The notes: generated by a model not told the origin, from the sequence alone. Counted from the first letter of the stretch, positions 52,578-61,905 are shown. The stretch: DNA of 64,000 nucleotides from Lentisphaera profundi (GCF_028728065.1 NZ_CP117812.1:1798001-1862000); one strand, 5' to 3'. Program-made: numbers and translations.

Positions 52578-52950
52578 GGCTTCATATAAAGAACTACAAC
52601 CATTCCAGTAAGCCTTCAAACAAGTGAGCATAGTTCCTCAACATGCGTAAAGTGCCTATATGTACTGTCGAATCTACTCGCACCGTCATACCCTTAAAAC
52701 CTTAAGTCACTAGGCTCGCAAATCAACTTCAGCCTATATCCTGAATCCGCAAGCTGGCTTTAGAGTTATTCCATAGAGTTTTTATTCTCAGAACTTTATA
52801 ACTTTTCACAGGAACGCCCGTAGGTCTTTTGAGAAAAGTTATAAGTCAATGAGGACCAAAGATCAAGATAATTAACTAAATGCGGCTCACGGATTCAGGT
52901 ATATGGCAAAGAACTTAAGTAAGTCTTATTTCAGTTAACTCAGAAACGAA
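52578..52950. other. Intergenic region with a long foldback sequence
   Basis: The stretch lies between the helicase terminator and the convergent znuB gene. No gene is visible. The central part (52734-52906) is a large imperfect inverted repeat, listed separately. Confidence 0.6.
52734..52906. repeat. Long imperfect inverted repeat (foldback, ~173 bp)
   Basis: CCTATAT-CCTGAATCCG (52734-52749) pairs with CGGATTCAGG-T-ATATGG (52890-52906) with one bulged base. Inside it TTATAACTTTTC (52796-52807) pairs with GAAAAGTTATAA (52833-52844) perfectly. Both pairs share one centre near 52820, so it forms one hairpin with a partly paired middle. No gene is inside. It may be a MITE-like element, a structured RNA or a convergent-gene barrier; I cannot decide. 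Confidence 0.6.
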
Positions 52951-53802
52951 CTAGGCTTTTGCCGTCTTCAGGAAAACGCTTGTAATGACGTAAACAAATA
53001 CATAAAGCGCCGATGAAATCAAAACGATGCAAGGCCCAGTAGGAATATCCCAGCTAATACTACAAATAAAACCTAGGGTTACCGATACCAAACACAAAAT
53101 CGATGCCCACACCATGCATTGCCATAAGCGCTTACTCAACAAAGCTGCTGTCACAGCAGGTAGAGTCATTAAGGCAATCACTAAAACGATACCTACAATA
53201 ACAGTCATCGCTATTACTGACAATGAAATAATACTGAGTAATAGATAATAATAAAAAGCTGAATTCACACCTCGTAAGCGCGCATATTCCTCATCAAAAC
53301 ATACCATTTTTAGCTTGTTGTAAAACACCACCCCACAGAAAATCACCACGGCATTCACCCATAAGATCACAATTACATCTTGCTTGGTTACAAACATGAT
53401 ATCCCCAAAAAATATAGCCGTGGTAGATAAGGTCTGCACATTCTCTACCATGTGTAGTAATATCAAACCCAAGGCCATGCTCACGACCATTGTCGATGAA
53501 ATAACTGAATCGCCTTTTTCTTCATTACGCAAAGTACAAAAACCAATAAATAAGGCCATCAATATCGTAAAAAATGCGCCTCCAATAAAGGGATGCATCA
53601 ACCAGCCCGTTTTATCCTGAATAAAATAAGTAATACCTATACCCGCAATAGAACTGTGGCCGATAGCTGTCGCTACATAGGAAAGCTTACGAACATAAAC
53701 GTAGGAACCCACAACCCCAAATGAAAAACTCCCCACTAGGCCTGCTAAAAAGGGCCAAAAGAGAAAGCCGCCCGGAAGCAATTCTTTAAATAATTCCATC
53801 AT
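52951..53802 (-). CDS. znuB: Zinc/manganese ABC transporter permease (ZnuB-type)
   Basis: A 283-residue polytopic membrane protein (about eight hydrophobic segments) of the ABC-3 family, with FLAGLVGSFSFGVVGSYVYVRKLSYVATAIGHSSIAG near the N-terminus and IVLVIALMTLPAVTAALL late, typical of ZnuB/MntB permeases. Start ATG 53802 overlaps the znuC stop (ATGA); ATG 53799 is an alternative. It is the third gene of a znuA-znuC-znuB operon. Confidence 0.92.
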   Translation of the reverse strand: MMELFKELLPGGFLFWPFLAGLVGSFSFGVVGSYVYVRKLSYVATAIGHSSIAGIGITYFIQDKTGWLMHPFIGGAFFTILMALFIGFCTLRNEEKGDSVISSTMVVSMALGLILLHMVENVQTLSTTAIFFGDIMFVTKQDVIVILWVNAVVIFCGVVFYNKLKMVCFDEEYARLRGVNSAFYYYLLLSIISLSVIAMTVIVGIVLVIALMTLPAVTAALLSKRLWQCMVWASILCLVSVTLGFICSISWDIPTGPCIVLISSALYVFVYVITSVFLKTAKA

Positions 53803-54560
53803 TGACCCGTACCCCGGTAATAGCTCATCAGCTTATCTTCATGGATATCCGCGGCTGATAAATCTTGTAGGTTTCGATTCACTACAAAGGCACGGTTAAT
53901 ATCACCCGTGATAAAAGAAATATCATGTGATACAGTTAGAACAGTCGCCTGCCCCTTAAGCTTACTAATCAGCTCACGAAAATCTTCTGCCGAGCCCGGA
54001 TCTACATTTGCAGTCGGTTCATCAAGCAATAATAACGCAGGATGAGATGCGATTGCTCGAGCAATCAATACGCGCTGACGTTGACCTCCCGAGAGACTAT
54101 TAAATTGCTGCTTGCCCAAATCCCCTATACGCATAAACTCCATGGCCTCTTGAGCCTGATCATGGCAAGCTTTTTTATGACGGCTAAAAATCGAGTGTAA
54201 GTGACAGCCCATTAAAACGACTTCTTTCACTGTAATCGGAAAATTGCCATTGAGCTTCACGTGCTGTGGTACGTAACCAATTTGATCACAAGTATGATGG
54301 GCGGCAGTACCAAAAATTTTAACCGTTCCAGAGCCAGGGCGCAAAAAGCCTAATAATAACTTGAGCAGAGTCGTCTTGCCTCCACCGTTCGGACCAATGA
54401 CGCAAATATTCTCTCCGTGTTTAACCTCTAAATTGATATCTTGAAGAATATTTTTATCTCCATAAGAAAAAAACATATCCTTAATCTCTATTACGGGGCC
54501 TTTAAGATCATGGCAGTGATGATGGTGATTTTCGTGATTGTGATCTTGGCAAGAATGCAT
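53799..54560 (-). CDS. znuC: Zinc ABC transporter ATPase with a His-rich N-terminal extension (ZnuC-type)
   Basis: An ABC ATPase of 253 residues: Walker A GPNGGGKTT, signature LSGGQRQR, Walker B LLLLDEPT, and the switch His in VSHD. The first ~20 residues form an unusual metal-binding tail: HNHENHHHHCH with two Cys in MHSCQDHNHENHHHHCHD. The ATPase powers zinc uptake with ZnuA and ZnuB. It starts three bases after the znuA stop and overlaps znuB by four bases. Confidence 0.93.
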   Translation of the reverse strand: MHSCQDHNHENHHHHCHDLKGPVIEIKDMFFSYGDKNILQDINLEVKHGENICVIGPNGGGKTTLLKLLLGFLRPGSGTVKIFGTAAHHTCDQIGYVPQHVKLNGNFPITVKEVVLMGCHLHSIFSRHKKACHDQAQEAMEFMRIGDLGKQQFNSLSGGQRQRVLIARAIASHPALLLLDEPTANVDPGSAEDFRELISKLKGQATVLTVSHDISFITGDINRAFVVNRNLQDLSAADIHEDKLMSYYRGTGQ

Positions 54561-54563
54561 AAG

Positions 54564-55334
54564 CTAGAGAGACTCGATCGCTAACTTGAGAAGTGCGAGA
54601 GGATCTTTTTGCAAAGGATTAATTTTAATGATTTTCGCTCCTGTTCTCGAAGCAATCATCTTGGCTGGACGATCATTAAATTGCTCTTGCATGAAAATAA
54701 CTTTAACTTTATCTTTTTTGGCTTTATTAATGATGCTTAAGAGTTCTCTAGGAGTTGGGGTTTTCTGATTGACCTGAATATAAACTTCTTGTAAATCGTG
54801 CTCTTTGGCAAGATAATAAAAGACACCATGGTAAGAATAAAACATGGGTTGTGTGATTTTTTTGCGCTTCTCTTTGATTAATTTCTCACATTCGTCTAAG
54901 CGTTTTAAATAAGCGGTCAAATTCTTTTCTACATCGACCCTAGTTGCACTCTTTTTACTAATTATGGCTTTGGCCACTGACTTTGCCGCCGATCTTAAAA
55001 AATATATATCGAGCCATAGATGCTCATTTTCAATATTGATATTGACCGCTAAATTTAGTGTCTCTTCCCGTAGTTTTATCAATTTGTGCTCAAAGTCCAT
55101 TGAGCCCACGACCAATAAAAGATCCGCTTGACGAACTTGAGAAATTTGTCCGGGACTAACACTAAAGCTATGAGGATCAAGAGTCTCGCTCATTAAACTA
55201 TTTACGGTCACCCATTTACCACCGATACTTTTCGCCAAGCTCTGCAATGGAGGAATGGACACTTCTATAGTCACTTTATTAAGTCCGAATACTTGAAAAC
55301 TTAGAAGGGTAATTATACAAAATAGATACTTCAT
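54564..55334 (-). CDS. znuA: Zinc-binding periplasmic protein of an ABC transporter (ZnuA-type)
   Basis: A signal peptide (~17 residues) is followed by a cluster A-I metal-binding fold: His55 in LDPHSF, His105 in ENEHLWLD, His169 in YSYHGVFYY and a fourth acidic ligand, probably in EQFNDRP. The His-rich loop common in ZnuA is missing here; a His-rich tail is found on the ATPase instead. A Zur-like palindrome lies directly upstream. It is the first gene of znuACB. Confidence 0.9.
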   Translation of the reverse strand: MKYLFCIITLLSFQVFGLNKVTIEVSIPPLQSLAKSIGGKWVTVNSLMSETLDPHSFSVSPGQISQVRQADLLLVVGSMDFEHKLIKLREETLNLAVNINIENEHLWLDIYFLRSAAKSVAKAIISKKSATRVDVEKNLTAYLKRLDECEKLIKEKRKKITQPMFYSYHGVFYYLAKEHDLQEVYIQVNQKTPTPRELLSIINKAKKDKVKVIFMQEQFNDRPAKMIASRTGAKIIKINPLQKDPLALLKLAIESL

Positions 55335-55342
55335 TATATTCC

Positions 55343-55366
55343 TTACTGATAATTAATTATCAGTAA
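55343..55366. promoter_or_regulatory. Perfect 24-bp palindrome upstream of znuA (Zur/Fur-like operator)
   Basis: TTACTGATAATTAATTATCAGTAA equals its own reverse complement. The TGATAAT-TA-ATTATCA core has the form of Fur/Zur-family boxes. It is 9 bases before the znuA start codon, so it may block translation initiation or transcription start. Confidence 0.75.
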
Positions 55367-55393
55367 CCTAAAAGCTTTAGAATAAAAAGCAAT

Positions 55394-55413
55394 AATGATA
55401 ATCCATTTTCATT
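55394..55413. promoter_or_regulatory. Second Fur/Zur-like box upstream of znuA
   Basis: AATGATAAT-CC-ATTTTCATT has 8 of 9 matching positions between its two arms. It lies about 60 bases upstream of znuA, next to the first palindrome. Confidence 0.5.
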
Positions 55414-55540
55414 AAAGAATACTTAGATGCAAACTTCACATCCTAGCTAAGTTTGAAGTTTATCTCCTCACTGTGACAAATCTTAAGCTTTTGCTTCGTA
55501 TTAAATCTATAGGGCGGAATAAAACACTAGAGAGGGACAC

Positions 55541-55618
55541 ATGTTTGCAACATTACTTACAATACAAATCTTAGCTTTTCTCTTCATTATTGGAGATTTA
55601 GTCAAAGGACTAAAATAA
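55541..55618 (+). CDS. Small membrane protein of 25 residues (candidate)
   Basis: An ATG preceded by AGAGAGGG (spacing ~5-6) opens a 25-codon frame: MFATLLTIQILAFLFIIGDL, then VKGLK. A single hydrophobic helix with a short charged tail, in the manner of small membrane-bound regulators. No family is recognised and there is no partner gene. Support is the RBS and composition only. Confidence 0.45.
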   Translation: MFATLLTIQILAFLFIIGDLVKGLK

Positions 55619-55653
55619 GTTAAGAAAATCATGGCTATGCGAAATACGCAAAG

Positions 55654-56301
55654 CTAGCTCCTTAAGCGCGAAACAAAGCCATCTTTCCAATTTGCTGAGA
55701 GAGGCGCATATTTACTTAAATCATCTAAAGCTTTACGATTATTTTTATCTTTGTATTTTATTTGATTACAGAAATCTACCGAGTACTGACCTCGCTCAAC
55801 AAGTTCGAGTTCTTGCCCCGCCTCCACATACCCACAGTTTAGAACTCGGAAATAAAAACCTGTATAAGCACTCACTTCTACTCGTTTAGTCAGATCCTTA
55901 ATTTTCCACCTTCGCGACAATTTCCAACAGGGCTGGCGAGGCTGAGAGATCTGAACTAAAGCATCTTTGCCTATTCTATAGATATCGCCCACGCACACTT
56001 CTTTCTCTACTCCTCCAGAAAGAGTCAAATTCTCACCAAAAGCTCCACCTTCAAATTCCCCTAAATGCTGACGCCAATAATTATCATGCTCTGCCGAATA
56101 TACGCACACAGCTTTATCACTCCCCCCATGATTGCGACGATCCGCCTGTCCATCATCACTAAAACCTTCATAGCCCAACCACACAGCCCCCTCAACCTTC
56201 ACTTTGTAAAAGCCCGTCGTCCATTCCTTATCCCACCACTCACCACTACCTGTACTCGCAATAGTTTTAATCTCACTTACTTGCAAACTTTTAATTTTCA
56301 T
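55654..56301 (-). CDS. yiiM: MOSC-domain protein, YiiM-like
   Basis: A 216-residue MOSC-domain protein with DRRNHGGSDKAVCVY and the molybdenum-ligand Cys in SQPRQPCWKLSRRW. E. coli YiiM detoxifies N-hydroxylated base analogues with a molybdenum cofactor. I start at ATG 56301, with GAGG eight bases upstream; a GTG at 56310 would add three residues. No molybdenum-cofactor gene is in the window. The gene stands alone. Confidence 0.82.
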   Translation of the reverse strand: MKIKSLQVSEIKTIASTGSGEWWDKEWTTGFYKVKVEGAVWLGYEGFSDDGQADRRNHGGSDKAVCVYSAEHDNYWRQHLGEFEGGAFGENLTLSGGVEKEVCVGDIYRIGKDALVQISQPRQPCWKLSRRWKIKDLTKRVEVSAYTGFYFRVLNCGYVEAGQELELVERGQYSVDFCNQIKYKDKNNRKALDDLSKYAPLSANWKDGFVSRLRS

Positions 56302-56461
56302 TGAACACACCTCTGTATCTCAAGCTAATCCCCTGCTACACACTTCTTTTAGTTTATTGACGGAAATATTTCTTAGTGAATTAAAGTAGTAATAATAAGT
56401 GAAATTCCGACTCAAGCATTTTCTTTTTCTAAAAAAATAGGCATTTTCTTATTAACATGAA

Positions 56462-57538
56462 ATGGCACTAAAGATGAAAGAAAATATAAGAAAAATTATT
56501 CACGTTGACATGGACTGCTTTTTTGCTGCCGTTGAAATCAGAGACCGCCCAGATCTAATAGGCAAAGCCGTTGCCGTCGGCGGCTCCTCTAAACGACGCG
56601 GGGTCATTGCCACCGCAAATTACGAAGCTCGCGTCTTTGGAGTTCATTCCGCACTCTCCACCGTCATGGCACTCAAGCGTTGCCCCGATCTTGTTATTAT
56701 CTCAGGAAATATGGCTAAATATAAGGACGTCAGTACTGAGGTTTTCAAAATCTTTAAAAAGTACACACAGATCATTGAAGCCATCTCACTCGACGAAGCT
56801 TTTCTTGATGTCAGTGACTGCCCACTCCATCACGGCAGTGGCACACTCATTGCTCAAGCGATCAAAGATGACATTTATTCTACGACTGGGCTTAAAGCCT
56901 CCGCAGGAGTGGCGCCCAATAAATTCCTAGCAAAAATCGCATCCGACTGGATGAAACCCGATGGCCTCTACACCATCCCCCCTCAAAACATCGAAAAGTT
57001 TGTTAAACAGCTACCGGTAAAAAAGATCTGGGGCGTCGGCAAAGAAACCCTTCGGGAACTCAGTAAATTCGCCTTAGTAACCTGTTCGGACCTACAAGAA
57101 ATCTCACCTCAGAATCTTGAAAAAGTTCTAGGAACAAATCGAGCTCAGGAACTCATTGATCTCGCCCACGGAATTGATGAACGCCCCGTTAAGGCCAATC
57201 GCGAACGGAAATCTTATACCAGAGAAAGAACTTTCGATCACGACCTCAGTCATCATGAGTGCGCTGACGCCCTAAAAAATATTTTTAAAGAGTGCCAATC
57301 AAAGCTCAAAATATATTTACAGGCCAAACCTCAGTACAAAATCAAAACATCTGTGGTAAAAGTCAAATTTGCAGACTTCACTTCCACCACCGTAGAGTGC
57401 GCTGATTTAGATTTTGATTGGCAGAAAATCGAGCTATTACTCAACAAAGCTTTAGAACGCAATCAACTGCGCGTCAGACTTTTAGGCTGCGGAGTCAAAT
57501 TCACTAAAAATGATTTAAGCCAACCCGAATTATTTTAA
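56462..57538 (+). CDS. dinB: DNA polymerase IV (DinB)
   Basis: A Y-family polymerase of about 358 residues. The palm motif HVDMDCFFAAVE holds the first catalytic Asp; SLDEAFLDV holds the second acidic pair. A helix-hairpin-helix thumb and the little-finger domain follow. The C-terminus QPELF fits the beta-clamp-binding consensus. It acts in translesion synthesis. The start is ATG 56462 or ATG 56474; no strong RBS is seen. No LexA box was found upstream. Confidence 0.93.
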   Translation: MALKMKENIRKIIHVDMDCFFAAVEIRDRPDLIGKAVAVGGSSKRRGVIATANYEARVFGVHSALSTVMALKRCPDLVIISGNMAKYKDVSTEVFKIFKKYTQIIEAISLDEAFLDVSDCPLHHGSGTLIAQAIKDDIYSTTGLKASAGVAPNKFLAKIASDWMKPDGLYTIPPQNIEKFVKQLPVKKIWGVGKETLRELSKFALVTCSDLQEISPQNLEKVLGTNRAQELIDLAHGIDERPVKANRERKSYTRERTFDHDLSHHECADALKNIFKECQSKLKIYLQAKPQYKIKTSVVKVKFADFTSTTVECADLDFDWQKIELLLNKALERNQLRVRLLGCGVKFTKNDLSQPELF

Positions 57539-57590
57539 TAATAAACATCTCAAGTCAGACACTAAGCTCGATTCGGCATCCTCACATAAA

Positions 57591-58577
57591 CTAATTATGT
57601 TTATCTACAACCACATCCGTAATTGGAAATGAAGCACAAGCCAAACGGCGCCCCTCAGCTAAATCTTCTTCACTAAAGAAATCTTCATTGAGGTGACGAA
57701 CTTCTCCTTCTTTAAGCTGCACCTCACAAGATCCACAAATACCTGATTTACATGAATGACGAACTCGTACTTTTTTACTATGTAAAAAATCGAGTAAGCT
57801 CTGCTCTTTATTATACTCATAATCCACACCCTTGTAATTCACCGTAAGCTTACCAGAGAAACCCGAATTCACGGGCGCCGCAATCATGAATAACTCTTTA
57901 TGGAAATTGCTTTTGGAACCTTTGTTAGCCAAGAACATATCTTCTAAGTCTTTCATCATTTCATCGGGTCCGCAGGTATAAATTTCTGCACGTTTAAAAA
58001 TTACACCTGTTTTTTCTAGTAATTCCTTTGTCACACGGCCACGTTCACCTTCCCATGCAGAACCTACATCACCACTTATTATGGGAACATATATCAAATT
58101 TGGATGCTCAGAAGCGAGTGCCAATAGTTCTTGATGAAAGACTAGATCTTCTTCGTGCCGCGAAGCATAAAAGAAAAAGAGTTTACGCGTATCATTTATT
58201 CCCAAGGCGTATTTCACCATAGATAAAACCGGCGTCACGCCTATCCCAGCAGCCACAAATACACTCGTCAAAGCTGCCTGCTGAAGTGTAAATTTGCCTT
58301 CTGGTTCATCACAAATCAGTTCATCACCTTCCTTTACTTGCGTGTGCATCCAAGTTGAGCCCGAACCACCTTCAATTAATTTCACACTAATCTCATAAGT
58401 TCCAGGATTTGTCGGTGAGCTACTTAAGGAGTAAGGGCGTAATACATCTCCATCTTTCCCCGTATGGACTGTTAGATACTGGCCTGCAAAATATTTTTGA
58501 TAGCTATCCAGTGGATCCAAACAAAAAGTTTTAATGCTTGAACTATGTTCAATGATTTTACTAACTTTTAAACGCAT
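57591..58577 (-). CDS. Flavin/[2Fe-2S] oxidoreductase (Hcr- or PaaE-like)
   Basis: A 328-residue reductase with a ferredoxin-NADP reductase N-terminal module (RPYSLSSSP for FAD, GIGVTPVLSM for NAD, and YTCGPDEMM) followed by a plant-type ferredoxin domain with Cys ligands CKSGICGSC and a distal Cys in LACAS. It resembles HcpR/Hcr, PaaE and benzoate 1,2-dioxygenase reductases. The electron acceptor is unknown; no hcp is nearby. The start is ATG 58577 with AGGA upstream; ATG 58589 is an alternative. Confidence 0.85.
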   Translation of the reverse strand: MRLKVSKIIEHSSSIKTFCLDPLDSYQKYFAGQYLTVHTGKDGDVLRPYSLSSSPTNPGTYEISVKLIEGGSGSTWMHTQVKEGDELICDEPEGKFTLQQAALTSVFVAAGIGVTPVLSMVKYALGINDTRKLFFFYASRHEEDLVFHQELLALASEHPNLIYVPIISGDVGSAWEGERGRVTKELLEKTGVIFKRAEIYTCGPDEMMKDLEDMFLANKGSKSNFHKELFMIAAPVNSGFSGKLTVNYKGVDYEYNKEQSLLDFLHSKKVRVRHSCKSGICGSCEVQLKEGEVRHLNEDFFSEEDLAEGRRLACASFPITDVVVDKHN

Positions 58578-58756
58578 CTTTATCCTCATATAATAAAATT
58601 CTTAATATCATCTTTAGAAAATCCTCCTTTTTGCCATCTTTTCAAATCAACTAAAGATTTACTAGCTCATGTTTCTACTCGACGTGAATTGACTTTAGCC
58701 AAGCTCAATCTAAAATAAGCACCTGCTAAGAAATCATCCTGGGAAATAATCATTTA

Positions 58757-60670
58757 ATGGTCAATAAAGAAGACAAAGAAGCGGCGAAAAAAGTTTTTCG
58801 CACCGTGAAAGGACTTGTGAAAAACTTCTTTTCTAATGAACCGCGTCCTCTTCCAGAAAAAAATCACTCTCCCAAACTAGAAAAACAGCCTCCTTCTCCT
58901 CATCAAACTGAGGCTATCAGCAAGGAAGACCTTACACCTTCTCCAAACACCGCTATTGCACCAAAAATCGAGAGCTATCAAGAACTCATCGAACAATACA
59001 AAGCTGAACAAGAAAGTTACACATTACAGAGTGACCAAGCCCAAGTCGTCATTGCACATTATCGTCAAGTCAATTTATCCAAACCAAGCTTAGATACCAT
59101 TGCTCACCTCAGCCTCAGCGCAGATGAGCACAAGGATATTATTGAAGAAGCTCCGATACAAGTCGATACCCCTGCTGAAGAAAGCCTTGATGAAGAAGCG
59201 CTCATAAGCGACCACCTTCATAAGCGCGAAGAAGAAAGCCTAAACTACCAAATCCCCGATCTCTCTTGCTTCATTGACTCAGATGAATACGTTCATACCT
59301 CCGATCAATGGAAGCAAGAAACTATGGAGACCATCCAAGATACCCTCGACAGCTTTCGCATTGATGCCGTTGTTCAGCAATTAACTTGCGGCCCACGTAT
59401 TGCTCGCATCGATATCCGCCCTGCTCCTGGCGTCAAGGTTTCCGACATCGCCCGATTAAATAATAACTTCGCCATGGAGCTACATTCCAAATCCATTCGA
59501 ATTTTGGCCCCCGTACCTGGGCAACCTTACGTCGGCTTAGAGATCCCTTCTCCCAATCCTAACCCCGTGGCAATACGCGATCTTTTCACAACTTCGACTT
59601 GGCAAAACAACAAAGATGCCCTCCCACTTGTCTTAGGTAGAAATACCTCGGGAGAAGCCATTATCTTAGACCTAGCGCGAGCACCACATCTTTTAATTGC
59701 GGGCTCTACTGGCAGCGGTAAATCAGTTTGTATCAACACCATCCTCGCCTCGCTCCTAAGTAAATTCACTCCCGCAGAACTCGAACTTATCTTAGTCGAC
59801 CCCAAAGTTGTGGAGCTCAGCGTATACGGAACAGTGCCTCACCTACTCATGCCCGTTATTAACGACCCCAAGAAAGTTCCGGCAATTCTACAATGGGTGA
59901 TTGATGAAATGAAACGTCGCTACAGCGTGCTTGCTAGTGTTGGCTCAAGAAATATCGCAGCCTTTAATTCACGTACGAGCAAAGATAACGAAGACCCTAG
60001 TACGCCAAAACGCTATCCTTATATGGTTATAGTCATTGACGAATTGGCCGACATCATGATGACTGCCGGCAATGAAACAGAAGGCTGTCTCGCTCAGATT
60101 GCTCAACTTTCTCGTGCTGTAGGCATTCACACTATCGTCGCTACCCAGCGTCCAAGTGTCGATGTCATAACTGGTATTATCAAAGCCAACTACCCCACGC
60201 GCATTGCGTTTAAAGTCTCCTCTCAAATTGACTCTCGTGTTATCCTCGATACCAAAGGTGCTGAATCACTTCTTGGCCAAGGCGACATGCTTTTCCGTGC
60301 CCCGGGTGGCGCTTCCAGCGAACGACTTCAGGGTGCCCTCGTACGCGATGAGGAAATCGAAGATCTCGTCAAAGAGTGTTCATCACTCATTCAAGCCGAT
60401 TTTGATAATGACCTAGCTCAACTCCTCATGCGTCAAGCACCCAAAGAGAACGAAGAAAACAAAGAAACTCTAGAGATCGACGAGGATGACTCGCTTCTTA
60501 ACCAAGCTATTAATATCATTCGCCAAGATCGGAAATCATCAACTTCTTATATTCAGCGTCGTTTGCGCATCGGTTACAACCGAGCGGCTACTATTGTTGA
60601 AGAATTAGAAGCTCGCGGCATTTTAGGCCCCCAGAAACCTGGTGGTAAACGTGAAATCTTTTTGGATTAA
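58757..60670 (+). CDS. ftsK: FtsK/SpoIIIE-like DNA translocase without the usual membrane domain
   Basis: A 637-residue protein. The FtsK ATPase core is clear: Walker A AGSTGSGKSVCIN, VDPKVVELSVYG, the Walker B IDELADIM and ATQRPSVD. The C-terminal winged-helix gamma domain (SYIQRRLRIGYNRAATIVEELEARGILGP) is the DNA-reading domain of FtsK/SpoIIIE. The N-terminus is charged and low-complexity (residues ~1-190, with many Pro/Glu) and has no transmembrane segment, unlike typical FtsK with four. It may rely on a separate membrane partner. It is followed by a helical repeat protein after seven bases. Confidence 0.88.
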   Translation: MVNKEDKEAAKKVFRTVKGLVKNFFSNEPRPLPEKNHSPKLEKQPPSPHQTEAISKEDLTPSPNTAIAPKIESYQELIEQYKAEQESYTLQSDQAQVVIAHYRQVNLSKPSLDTIAHLSLSADEHKDIIEEAPIQVDTPAEESLDEEALISDHLHKREEESLNYQIPDLSCFIDSDEYVHTSDQWKQETMETIQDTLDSFRIDAVVQQLTCGPRIARIDIRPAPGVKVSDIARLNNNFAMELHSKSIRILAPVPGQPYVGLEIPSPNPNPVAIRDLFTTSTWQNNKDALPLVLGRNTSGEAIILDLARAPHLLIAGSTGSGKSVCINTILASLLSKFTPAELELILVDPKVVELSVYGTVPHLLMPVINDPKKVPAILQWVIDEMKRRYSVLASVGSRNIAAFNSRTSKDNEDPSTPKRYPYMVIVIDELADIMMTAGNETEGCLAQIAQLSRAVGIHTIVATQRPSVDVITGIIKANYPTRIAFKVSSQIDSRVILDTKGAESLLGQGDMLFRAPGGASSERLQGALVRDEEIEDLVKECSSLIQADFDNDLAQLLMRQAPKENEENKETLEIDEDDSLLNQAINIIRQDRKSSTSYIQRRLRIGYNRAATIVEELEARGILGPQKPGGKREIFLD

Positions 60671-60677
60671 GTGAACT

Positions 60678-61901
60678 ATGCCTATTGATATCACAGCAAA
60701 AAAACTCATTAGCGAAGTCAAGCGTGACCTGCAAGGCACTCTCGATTCACTCAAAGATGACTATATCCCCACTCGTATCCTCCAAGACGCTTTTCATGAA
60801 CACAACTGTCCTGAATTTGAAAATTTTCTTGCTTCTTTTAATGACACTCCTTCGGCACTCATCGAGGAACTCTGCAAAAAAGAACTCCAGGAGAATGCCG
60901 CTATTGCTCTGGCTTCTCATTCTCGACTACCCGTGTCTGCGATGGTGCAAATTGCTCGCGAGAGCCAACACATCAGCCAAAAAATTGCCCTAGCCGCTAA
61001 CCCCGCGATCTCACCGCAAGCCGCCAACATCCTAGCACAGGATGACGGGCCTAATGTCCGCGCTACCTTAGCTTCCAACAAAGAAACTCTCCTGCGGATT
61101 CGAGAATACCTACATTTTGATGAGTCACCAGTAGTAAGAATAGCAGGCCTCCAACGCTTCGCCGATGAAGATGCCTTTAAACGCGCTTGCTTCGACCTCG
61201 ATATCCAAGTCAAGATCAAGGCTATATTAACGGGGAAATACGATGATGAATTTCTCGCCGTCCTCGCTCACTCCAATGATCATATTATTCAGAGTACCTT
61301 ATTAGAACGCAAGAACTTGAGCTCCCAAATCCTACGCCCCATGCTCTTTAGCCCTTACTTCGACATAGCTCAGCGCACACTAGAACTCATGGAGCTTAAG
61401 CCTGCCGACCAAGCTGGCATTCTTAGTTTTCATCCGCAACTGCTCGAATCTATGCTCAAAAATCAAAAAATATGTCCGCAAGTCCTGGCTGAGTTTATTC
61501 GTGGAGCAGAAACTGACGCCCTTATTTTACTAATCGAAACTCAATCACTTGAAATCGAAACTTTAATAAAACTTGCTGACAACGCAAAACCCGAACTCGC
61601 CAAAGAATTAATTATCACTTCGGAAAATCATCCCGATATCATTCGCAAACTTTCACGTGGCAATAAAGAAATTTTATATACCCTGGCACTTTATGCTGAA
61701 CTCAACTCGAGCCAAATTGCTCAACTTTTTTCAGATGCTGATCGCCTTCTCATTTTTATTTTAGCAAAACGCGGCTTTACTTGTCCCGATTTACCCGGGC
61801 TCATTGCTCAGGACTTAGTTAATGATTCACTTCCTAGCATCCGCGAATTTGCCCTGAGTTCTAAGGAACTCATCCCCCAATCTCAAATAACACAGGACTA
61901 A
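60678..61901 (+). CDS. LRV/HEAT-like helical-repeat protein
   Basis: A 407-residue all-helical protein with repeating units such as ENAAIALASHSRLPVSAMVQIA, then QKIALAANPAISPQAANILAQDD and ATLASNKETLLRIREYL. The pattern L..LA.N..[LI]...V...LA is like leucine-rich-repeat variant or HEAT-type solenoids. No catalytic residues. It should be a scaffold or protein-binding surface. It is translated right after the FtsK-like gene and 4 bases before the next gene. I do not recognise a specific family. Confidence 0.65.
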   Translation: MPIDITAKKLISEVKRDLQGTLDSLKDDYIPTRILQDAFHEHNCPEFENFLASFNDTPSALIEELCKKELQENAAIALASHSRLPVSAMVQIARESQHISQKIALAANPAISPQAANILAQDDGPNVRATLASNKETLLRIREYLHFDESPVVRIAGLQRFADEDAFKRACFDLDIQVKIKAILTGKYDDEFLAVLAHSNDHIIQSTLLERKNLSSQILRPMLFSPYFDIAQRTLELMELKPADQAGILSFHPQLLESMLKNQKICPQVLAEFIRGAETDALILLIETQSLEIETLIKLADNAKPELAKELIITSENHPDIIRKLSRGNKEILYTLALYAELNSSQIAQLFSDADRLLIFILAKRGFTCPDLPGLIAQDLVNDSLPSIREFALSSKELIPQSQITQD

Positions 61902-61905
61902 AAAC

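Noticed and set aside
56311-56461. LexA box before dinB
   Set aside because: No CTGT-N8-ACAG or GAAC-N4-GTTC type palindrome was seen.
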